From Patescibacteria group bacterium (GTDB lineage Bacteria > Patescibacteriota > Minisyncoccia > RBG-13-40-8-A): 43,870 nt of DNA. Below the pieces are notes generated by a model. The model did no database searches and had not been told where the DNA came from. It saw nothing but the letters and a program-made list of their open reading frames with translations. The translations under genes and the position numbers were made by a program. This document shows positions 37,671 through 43,870 of the stretch, piece after piece. Positions within the stretch are counted from its first letter, which is position 1. Each line of letters begins with the position of its first letter. Location of the stretch: positions 1 to 43,870 of the forward strand of contig JAHILA010000003.1 in assembly GCA_018897295.1 (NCBI GenBank), read 5' to 3'.

Positions 37671-40088
37671 TTAATCAATGGGAATATTCTCTGGCTGTTC
37701 TGGCGGGCCTAATTCTGGAGAACCTAGTGCTGGTTTCCCGCTTCTTAAATTGGCAAGAATCTGCTTGACTTGTTCATTATCCGGATTAAGTTCAGCGATT
37801 TTCTCAAATTGTTTAATAGCTTCATCTCCCTTACCATCCTTGTCGTAAAGTAAACCAAGGAAATATCTGGCATTAGAAAAATTATCCTCAATGCTTATTG
37901 CTTTTATGAATGCTGCCTTAGCTTTGTCGTATAGTTCATTTTTATAATAGAGAACTCCTAACTGGAAAGCAGCTCCACTATCATTGGGAAGTAGTTTAAG
38001 ATTGATTTCCATTTTGGCAATAGCTTCTTGCGATTTTCCTTGTTTATCATAAATTACTGCTTCTTCGAAATGCGCAGGCGCATAATTGGATTTTAAAGCA
38101 ATCGCTTTATCAAGGTTCTTTAAAGCATTAATTAAATATTCATTTTTTTGCGCATTATCTTCGGTTGCATCTGCCCTGTTTACATCAAGTCGGCCCAATT
38201 CGAGATAAGTGAATGGATTAGATGGTTCAATTTTCAGGGCTTCATTATATGCATTTTCTGCCCAATCTGCGGCACCATTAACAATACTCATTAATCCCCG
38301 GTAAACTCGACCTCTTAAAAGCCAATTTGATGCGTCTTTAGGAGATAGTCTAGTTGCCTGAACAACCGAATTAATGGCATTTGCTGCATCAACCTGAACG
38401 AGATTTACCTTTTCTTCCTGTGTTATATCGGTTAGAGCAGCGTCGCGGTTCAATTTTAAAACAAATAATTGCGACAAAGCTTTGTATGTGTTGTCTTCAT
38501 AGGGATTGATTATTGTAGATCTGATTATTTTGTTTATACCATTATCGATATCCCCTTTTGCCTGGATTAAATTAACCCCGTTTTTATAGATTACCTCGGC
38601 TACAAATCTTGTCCCTTCAACATAAAGGAAACTGATTATCAGAATTATAATAACTATAAATGAGAAACTGACTGCAAGCAGGATTTTCGGCGATTTTCTT
38701 AAGTCAAAAACCTTCTCTTTTAGAGGTAATCCTCCAGCCACATACAGAGCAAATAATAACCAAAACGTGAACATAAGAACAAAATTCTGAGGGTAAATAA
38801 ACCAACCAACAGCTAATCCCATCCAACCGGAAAGAAGTCCCAAATTCAAGAATCTTTTTAAACCATTGTTTTCTTCTTTTTCTTTAATTGTGTTCGAAAT
38901 AATTTTAAATATAAATATAATTATTACTGCGAGAAAAGATATCAATCCTAAAATTCCAGACTCGGATGCTATGGAATAGATTTCCGCAGGAGGATTGGTA
39001 AATTTAACATTCCAAAAAGCCGTCTGATTAATTCCTTCTGGCTTGTATTTGGCGTAGTCAAAAATAAATGTTTCAAGACCGCTTCCCAAAATTGGTTTAT
39101 TTTTAATAGTATTCTCTACAACCGATAATCCCCCTTTATAACTTAATCCCACCTCAATGGGTAAATTTGGCTGGAAAGAAAATGCCGGCTTAAATAAAAT
39201 AAATATCAGGGCTATAGCCAACAAAATTATCGGCAACGCAATCCAGCTTACATCTTTACTTGATTGAACTATCTGCATCAAACCGAACACCAATATAAAA
39301 ACCATTCCGACTGCCAAAATAACCCAAAGCGCCCAAAAATTAATATTAATTAAAATTATTAGATTTAATAAGCCTAGTAATAATAAAAATAATTTTATAC
39401 CCCTTCTTTTTACAACAAATAATAGTGATGTAACCAATGTTAGAATAGTAGACGAGAAAATTCCGAAAAAATTTATTGAACCAACAGTGTTAAAGGATAT
39501 CGTTTTGGTAAAATCCCATGGGAAAATAAACTTTCCCCAAATCTGAAGCAAACCAATTATTCCTATCAGAACCGAAGAAGCCAGAAAAGCAAATAATAAA
39601 CCAAACACTTCTTTTGACCCTTTAAAGTTATTAACAATCAGGAAATACAGGGCGACAAAGCACAAAATATTTATTAAGCTACCGCTTAAATGATCTGGCC
39701 ATCCCATCAAGCTGCTGTATGGCCTAATTGAGAAGAAAGTGGCGAGAATGCAAATAATAGCAAAAACTCCTAATGAAATATTTAGTATACTGCTTCTCCA
39801 TCTTATTTCTCCGCGATTAAGAATTTTTACGGACCACAGGATTAAAGCAATTACCACCAATAAAACCATCAGCGCCTGTTTGTTCAACTCAATTGCGTCA
39901 AGAGTAATCGGCAGAAACCATAAAGGAATAAGCACCACCAAGATATAAATTACTTTCTTAATTGCTTTATCTAATATATCCCCGTCAGCCATTGATTTAA
40001 AAATATTGATTTTGTTTATAATCAACTTTAGAGAAAATTTTGGTTTCTCTTTCCTTATTTCTATTTGCGTTTCTTCTATGTTTTCCAT
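37671..40088 (-). CDS. O-antigen ligase-like membrane protein with TPR domain
   Basis: 805 aa. After a cytoplasmic tail (about 35 aa) come roughly thirteen hydrophobic helices up to residue 485, with KPILGSGLETFIFDYAKYKPEG and ASESGILGLISFLAVIIIF, the Wzy_C pattern of O-antigen ligase/pilin glycosidase families. From about residue 500 the rest is soluble and contains TPR units (e.g. PFTYLELGRLDVNRAD, APAHFEEAVIYDKQGKSQEAIAKME, SNARYFLGLLYDKDGKGDEAIKQFE). Ligase-TPR fusions are known in CPR and Gram-negatives; the substrate (glycan to protein or wall) is unknown. Confidence 0.88.
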   Translation of the reverse strand: MENIEETQIEIRKEKPKFSLKLIINKINIFKSMADGDILDKAIKKVIYILVVLIPLWFLPITLDAIELNKQALMVLLVVIALILWSVKILNRGEIRWRSSILNISLGVFAIICILATFFSIRPYSSLMGWPDHLSGSLINILCFVALYFLIVNNFKGSKEVFGLLFAFLASSVLIGIIGLLQIWGKFIFPWDFTKTISFNTVGSINFFGIFSSTILTLVTSLLFVVKRRGIKLFLLLLGLLNLIILININFWALWVILAVGMVFILVFGLMQIVQSSKDVSWIALPIILLAIALIFILFKPAFSFQPNLPIEVGLSYKGGLSVVENTIKNKPILGSGLETFIFDYAKYKPEGINQTAFWNVKFTNPPAEIYSIASESGILGLISFLAVIIIFIFKIISNTIKEKEENNGLKRFLNLGLLSGWMGLAVGWFIYPQNFVLMFTFWLLFALYVAGGLPLKEKVFDLRKSPKILLAVSFSFIVIIILIISFLYVEGTRFVAEVIYKNGVNLIQAKGDIDNGINKIIRSTIINPYEDNTYKALSQLFVLKLNRDAALTDITQEEKVNLVQVDAANAINSVVQATRLSPKDASNWLLRGRVYRGLMSIVNGAADWAENAYNEALKIEPSNPFTYLELGRLDVNRADATEDNAQKNEYLINALKNLDKAIALKSNYAPAHFEEAVIYDKQGKSQEAIAKMEINLKLLPNDSGAAFQLGVLYYKNELYDKAKAAFIKAISIEDNFSNARYFLGLLYDKDGKGDEAIKQFEKIAELNPDNEQVKQILANLRSGKPALGSPELGPPEQPENIPID

Positions 40089-40096
40089 GTATTATA

Positions 40097-40125
40097 TTGT
40101 CCTATGATTAATTTTTATCTATAAT
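40097..40125 (+). promoter_or_regulatory. Predicted promoter of the HTH gene
   Basis: TTGTCC (40097-40102), 17-nt spacer, TATAAT (40120-40125). The leader to ATG 40151 is about 19 nt, longer than at most other promoters here. A - strand TATAAT (40096-40091) lies just before the divergent 805-aa gene. Confidence 0.6.
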
Positions 40126-40150
40126 AGTATTATTATAGCATATAATTATT

Positions 40151-40372
40151 ATGCAACAAAAATATTATACAATTAAACAAGCATCCAGGATTTTGGGGGT
40201 CACTCCCCTAACTTTAAGGAATTGGGATAAAAACGGGAAACTAAAACCTTATCGCCATCCATTGAATAACTACAGAGTATACAAGTCAGATCAATTGGAG
40301 ATGTTTTTGAGAAAGATGGGGATCAGCCGTGAAAGCAGAAATAAAAGGAAAATAGATGTTTATCAAATATGA
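40151..40372 (+). CDS. MerR/excisionase-type helix-turn-helix protein
   Basis: 73 aa with YYTIKQASRILGVTPLTLRNWDKNGKLKPYRHPLNNYRVYKSDQLEMFLRKMG, the winged HTH of MerR and phage excisionase/BldC types: helix-turn-helix, then the R-x-Y wing. No effector domain. It may regulate the divergent surface-glycan gene or the convergent surface protein, or act as a recombination directionality factor. The target is not shown by sequence. Confidence 0.88.
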   Translation: MQQKYYTIKQASRILGVTPLTLRNWDKNGKLKPYRHPLNNYRVYKSDQLEMFLRKMGISRESRNKRKIDVYQI

Positions 40373-40399
40373 AAACCCCGCAGCTGCGGGGTTTTCATA
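40368..40399. terminator. Bidirectional terminator, perfect 32-bp palindrome
   Basis: TATGAAAACCCCGCAG and its exact complement CTGCGGGGTTTTCATA. It lies between the convergent HTH and surface-protein genes; the HTH stop is inside its left arm. The core CCCCGCAGCTGCGGGG is identical to the hairpin after mrdA (8432-8447). Confidence 0.85.
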
Positions 40400-40420
40400 T
40401 ATTAAATTGTAATTAACTTA

Positions 40421-43400
40421 TTAGAGATAAACTTGCCTAAATCGAACATTCGCCAGTTTAAATCTAAGTTTAATCTTAAAGTATAATCTTATAAGGAATT
40501 TCATAAACTTGTTTCCCTTTTCCTTATTAAGATAATCCAGTATTTTTTCCTCTCTTAATCTGCAGTAGATAAAGAAAGCAATAATCAAGCTCATAGTCAT
40601 CGGCACAAACAAGAACGGCGTAAGCCCCATGCCAGTAACAACACTTGCTCCTAAAACTTCTCCGGACTGACCACTAATAACAACCGATGCCTGGTCATAA
40701 ATCTGGGAAATATTATCAGCATTGGCATAAGCAATATTATTCAATACGCCAGAAGCAACATTATAAGTTCCGCCAACAACAGTAACTCTGAATTTAATGG
40801 TTCTGATTTGTCCATTTGTCATCGTTCCTAAGTTTATACCATTGATTATATCGCCACTCCAAGAACCTCCATCAACAGTTGTGCTACCAGAAATCAATGA
40901 AAGACTAGATGGCAGAATTTCCTTAACAGTAATATTATTTACAGTGCTACCGCTGTTATTAGTAGCTTGAATTGAGATTTCTAAAGTATCGCCATAATAA
41001 GCCGGGACTGTATATGACCAGACGGTCTGATTTTGAGTAACGTTTCTTCCCATTTTACTGACAGATATATTACCTGATATTTGGACATTTTGATTTCCAA
41101 CATCTACTGTAATGATCTCGGAAGTGCCGGAAATGGAACCGACTTTTGTCCTAAATCTTACTTCTTTATTGGCTCCAGCAACGATTGTTCCAATGTAGAT
41201 TCCATTGCTGACGATTCCGTCTCCGAAATATGAACCATTGATGGTTGTACTGCCGGAAATATAAGTTAATCCAAAAGGCAAAGTGTCCCAAACCTTGACA
41301 TTATTGGCTTCTTTGTTGCCAATTGAACTTAAATCAATCGAAAATTCAACTTCATCTCCGGGTTTAGCATTAACGCTATCGTAAAATCCAGTGCCATTGG
41401 TGATATTGCGGACCAATTTATTGATTCTTATATTTGCAGTGCCGTATTCCCCGCCTTCAAGTATGACTAAAGCAGTATTATAAACATAATTAGCATTATC
41501 AGCACTTGCATAGCCGTAATTGGTTAAGGTGATCTCGTTGTTATAGTTTTGTGAACTTACTCTTACTTTGAATTTTATTGTTTTGGTCTGGCCAGAATGT
41601 AAATCGCCAATGTAAATACCGCCAGTGGTAATTCCATCTCCACGGTATGAACCGTCAAGAGTTGTGCTGCCGGAAATATAGGTTAAATAACTAGGCAGAT
41701 TGTCCCAAACCCTGACATTTTCAGCTGTGCCGTTTCCGTTTGAATGGACTTCCAAAGAAAATTCTAATTCATCATTATAATCAGCATGGACAGAGTTTGA
41801 GAACCAATTTCCATCGCTGATATTTCTTACTAATTTATTAATTTCAAGTTCAGCATTATCTTCTTCCCTTACTAAAATATAAGTGGAGCAAGAAACCGAT
41901 ACGCTTGAATTATGACAAGTAAGTGCATATATGGAATCATCGTCTGGTGAAACGGACTGAGTTCCAGAGAGTGATTTTGAACCACTCCACGCATTAGAGG
42001 CAGTACAAGAAGTCGCATTTTGCGATGTCCAGTTTAATGTTGAATATTCATCTTCTGAAATAGTTGTTGGATTTGCGGCAATTGAACAAGTTGGCGCAGG
42101 ATTTGGAGTTACCGCAACAGACGCAGAACAAGTAGCTGTCCCACCAGGGCCAGAACAGTTTAATGTATATGTGGAGTCATAAGTCGGTGAAACTGATTGA
42201 GTTCCAGAGAGTGATTTTGAACCACTCCACGCATTAGAGGCAGTACAAGAAGTCGCATTTCGCGATGTCCAGTTTAATGTTGAATATTCATCTTCTGAAA
42301 TAGTTGTTGGATTTGCGGCAATTGAACAAGTTGGCGCAGGATTAGAAGTTATATTAACCGAAGTTCTGCATTCAGTAGCCAATCCTTCTCTTTCCACAAT
42401 TAGCTTGCCAGTATAAATACCACTTAACGAATAATCACAGATATCAACAGCTGTATAAGGATTTTGGTTTGTCCCATCTTTTTTGTGATTATATGGATAA
42501 GTAATATTTGTGCCTGAATCATTACGATTACAATAAAAAGTATAATTAATTGTTCCTGTGGCTGTGCCACTGATTATAGCTTTTAAATCTACTCCATTTA
42601 AAGGTGCTGTACCTGAAGATGGATTAGCGGAAAGAGAACAAGAAAGAGTAGGAGCAGGATTTACCGTAACAGACGCAGAACAAGTAACTGTCCCGCCAGG
42701 ACCAGAACAATTTAATGTATAAGTTGAATATGAAGTCGGTGAAACTGATTGAGTTCCAGAGAATGATTTTGAACCACTCCACGCATTAGAGGCAGTACAA
42801 GAAGTCGCATTTCGCGATGTCCAGTTCAATGTTGAATATTGCCCAGCTGAAATAGTTGTTGGATTTGCGGCAATTAAACAAGTTGGCGCAGGATTTGGAG
42901 TTACCGTAATGATATTTGTGCAGGTTGCTGAAACCCCTTGTCTTGTTGCTTTAGCTTTAACTGTATAAGTTCCGGCTGATGCATAATCGCATAAATTAGC
43001 AATAGTATAAGGGTTGATAGTGGTCGCAGCTGAAACATGCTCCCATGTTCCATTATTGGTACAATCAAAAGAATAAGTAATATTACCTGTGGCTGTACCT
43101 GATACATTGGCAGTTAAATCCACGTCATTTAAAGGAGATGTTCCCGAAGACGGATTTGTTGAAAGAGAACAAGAAAGAGTAGGAGGCGGAGGCGAACTAC
43201 AGTCCACGCCATAATTAATCACATCACCAATGAATACCGTCGTACCGCCAGTGCCATCTTTGGCATAATAACCAGCATCATACTGAACACTGCCGCAATC
43301 GTGCCTATTAACGTCATATTGAAGAACTAATGTTCCTTTTTGACCAGGAGCATAAGTTTGTTCACCGGATATCACCTGCCAAGCAGCAGTCCCAGCGGGA

Positions 43401-43711
43401 CCGTCACCACAAAAACCGCAACGAGCTGTTTTACAGAGAAAAGCAGCTTTATTAATTCTATACACTTTATCTGAATTATTTTCTACACTAATGGTATAAG
43501 TAAAATATCTGCTTCCTGTGTTGGAAAAAGGAGGCATATCTTTGCAAGCCCTTCTTCCGCCTGTCTCTACAACTGAAACTTCAAAATTACCAGTAGCGGA
43601 AGCTGTATTAATTATGCTTCCTGAAATTGTTAAACCTATACCAAAAATAACGGCAACTGTAATAAGAGTTCCGCTTATTGAAATAATCAAATTTTTATTT
43701 AAGTTTTTCAT
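40421..43711 (-). CDS. Large repeat-rich surface protein
   Basis: 1096 aa from ATG 43711 (MKNLNKNLIISISG); a GTG at 43768 would extend into the IS end and is rejected. The N-terminal helix (about residues 7-29) is a signal or anchor. There are Ig/PKD-like segments (LSCSLSTNPSSGTSPLNDVDLTA) and three copies of an about 75-residue Ser/Thr/Cys-rich unit (IAANPTTIS, LNWTSRNATSCTASNAWSGSKS). Three DUF11-like units follow (LPSYLTYISGSTTLDGSYRGDG). A membrane helix near residues 1033-1055 and a basic tail end it. Probably exposed on the cell surface for adhesion or as an S-layer-like part. Confidence 0.88.
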   Translation of the reverse strand: MKNLNKNLIISISGTLITVAVIFGIGLTISGSIINTASATGNFEVSVVETGGRRACKDMPPFSNTGSRYFTYTISVENNSDKVYRINKAAFLCKTARCGFCGDGPAGTAAWQVISGEQTYAPGQKGTLVLQYDVNRHDCGSVQYDAGYYAKDGTGGTTVFIGDVINYGVDCSSPPPPTLSCSLSTNPSSGTSPLNDVDLTANVSGTATGNITYSFDCTNNGTWEHVSAATTINPYTIANLCDYASAGTYTVKAKATRQGVSATCTNIITVTPNPAPTCLIAANPTTISAGQYSTLNWTSRNATSCTASNAWSGSKSFSGTQSVSPTSYSTYTLNCSGPGGTVTCSASVTVNPAPTLSCSLSANPSSGTAPLNGVDLKAIISGTATGTINYTFYCNRNDSGTNITYPYNHKKDGTNQNPYTAVDICDYSLSGIYTGKLIVEREGLATECRTSVNITSNPAPTCSIAANPTTISEDEYSTLNWTSRNATSCTASNAWSGSKSLSGTQSVSPTYDSTYTLNCSGPGGTATCSASVAVTPNPAPTCSIAANPTTISEDEYSTLNWTSQNATSCTASNAWSGSKSLSGTQSVSPDDDSIYALTCHNSSVSVSCSTYILVREEDNAELEINKLVRNISDGNWFSNSVHADYNDELEFSLEVHSNGNGTAENVRVWDNLPSYLTYISGSTTLDGSYRGDGITTGGIYIGDLHSGQTKTIKFKVRVSSQNYNNEITLTNYGYASADNANYVYNTALVILEGGEYGTANIRINKLVRNITNGTGFYDSVNAKPGDEVEFSIDLSSIGNKEANNVKVWDTLPFGLTYISGSTTINGSYFGDGIVSNGIYIGTIVAGANKEVRFRTKVGSISGTSEIITVDVGNQNVQISGNISVSKMGRNVTQNQTVWSYTVPAYYGDTLEISIQATNNSGSTVNNITVKEILPSSLSLISGSTTVDGGSWSGDIINGINLGTMTNGQIRTIKFRVTVVGGTYNVASGVLNNIAYANADNISQIYDQASVVISGQSGEVLGASVVTGMGLTPFLFVPMTMSLIIAFFIYCRLREEKILDYLNKEKGNKFMKFLIRLYFKIKLRFKLANVRFRQVYL
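41951..42891 (-). repeat. Near-identical repeat units within the surface protein gene
   Basis: Units of about 150 bp at 41951-42102, 42191-42342 and 42750-42891 differ at only a few bases. The first two are exactly 240 bp apart. The third is separated from them by an Ig-like segment. High DNA identity in the repeats points to recent duplication or gene conversion. Confidence 0.85.
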
Positions 43712-43722
43712 AATCCTAATTG

Positions 43723-43735
43723 TATCATATCTGTC
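43723..43735 (+). repeat. Putative left terminal inverted repeat of the IS
   Basis: TATCATATCTGTC, 12 of 13 bases matching the reverse complement of 159-171. It lies 66 bp upstream of a transposase start and just outside the surface-protein start codon. Confidence 0.55.
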
Positions 43736-43801
43736 AATTTTTGTCAAGTACTTGGGTAATGTATACACACATATTGCACTTTCCTGTTAATCTGGGAGCA
43801 T

Positions 43802-43870
43802 ATGAAAACTATGCCCAAATCAACCAAAGAAGAAAAGTTTAGATGGATTAAACCAATCTTGGATGAAGAA
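43802..43870 (+). CDS. IS transposase, N-terminal fragment (cut by window end)
   Basis: ATG 43802 opens MKTMPKSTKEEKFRWIKPI and runs off the window after 23 codons. GGGAG at 43795-43799 may be its ribosome binding site, although it is close to the start. The pattern (basic start, then a helix leading into an HTH) fits transposases with an N-terminal HTH and an integrase core. Together with the fragment at 1-144 it suggests the contig ends in copies of the same IS. Confidence 0.65.
   Translation, partial: MKTMPKSTKEEKFRWIKPILDEE

Noticed and set aside
41951-42891. Regularly spaced near-identical repeats as a possible CRISPR array
   Set aside because: The units are about 150 bp, in frame in a long ORF and of uneven spacing; they encode protein repeats.
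43712-43768. N-terminal extension of the surface protein from GTG 43768
   Set aside because: It crosses the putative IS end and precedes a clear signal helix starting at ATG 43711.

Overview
The window looks like a contig from a Candidate Phyla Radiation (Patescibacteria) bacterium, most likely a Parcubacteria lineage. The reasons are AT-rich and very compact coding with many 4-20 bp gene overlaps, standard code 11 (TGA is used as a stop), a minimal-genome gene set, and an archaeal-type ProRS. Ribosomal protein L9 is present, and it is known to be missing from some other CPR groups such as Microgenomates. Bases 1-144 encode the C-terminus of a DDE transposase and bases 43802-43870 the N-terminus of one. 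Related terminal repeats lie beside both, so the contig probably ends inside copies of one IS family.

Layout. Bases 255-18934 are all + strand: holB, frr, rseP, proS, mreBCD, mrdA (PBP2), greA, aspS, a D,D-carboxypeptidase, mraY, an N-acyl-D-amino-acid deacylase, ftsW, murG, gltX and an EnvC-like M23 protein. This is a growth and cell-wall block mixed with translation genes. Bases 18945-21211 hold a promoter, a recombinase-site-like inverted repeat, a degenerate tyrosine recombinase, a possible PD-(D/E)XK-like protein and an intact Xer-type recombinase. Bases 21291-23631 hold small genes, a RecB/Cas4-like nuclease and rpmA. Bases 23609-32282 are - strand: rplI, an S41 protease, four glycosyltransferases (GT2, GT2, GT4, WecG/TagA), an LCP ligase, an O-antigen ligase and thpR. 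This is a surface-polysaccharide locus. def and fmt follow on the + strand. Bases 34082-37664 (- strand) hold a two-subunit NiFe hydrogenase with HypA, HypC and two unknown proteins. The window ends with an 805-aa O-antigen-ligase/TPR protein, a MerR-type HTH protein and a 1096-aa repeat-rich surface protein.

Two repeat systems stand out. (1) Five copies (77-150 bp) of a palindromic element each end exactly in the start codon of a downstream gene: holB, proS, mrdA, rpmA and thpR. Both ends are TATG, the arms covary, and the left end opens a tiny ORF (MPRSEF-like). In three copies a -10 box sits exactly 7 nt upstream of the left TATG. The element therefore looks as if it was inserted at, or serves as, the 5' leader of otherwise leaderless genes. 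(2) About ten short GC-rich palindromes are inserted in frame inside protein genes (holB, proS, the deacylase, murG twice, the RecB-like nuclease, a GT2, thpR, fmt and the hydrogenase small subunit), much like Rickettsia palindromic elements. No CRISPR array, tRNA or rRNA was found.
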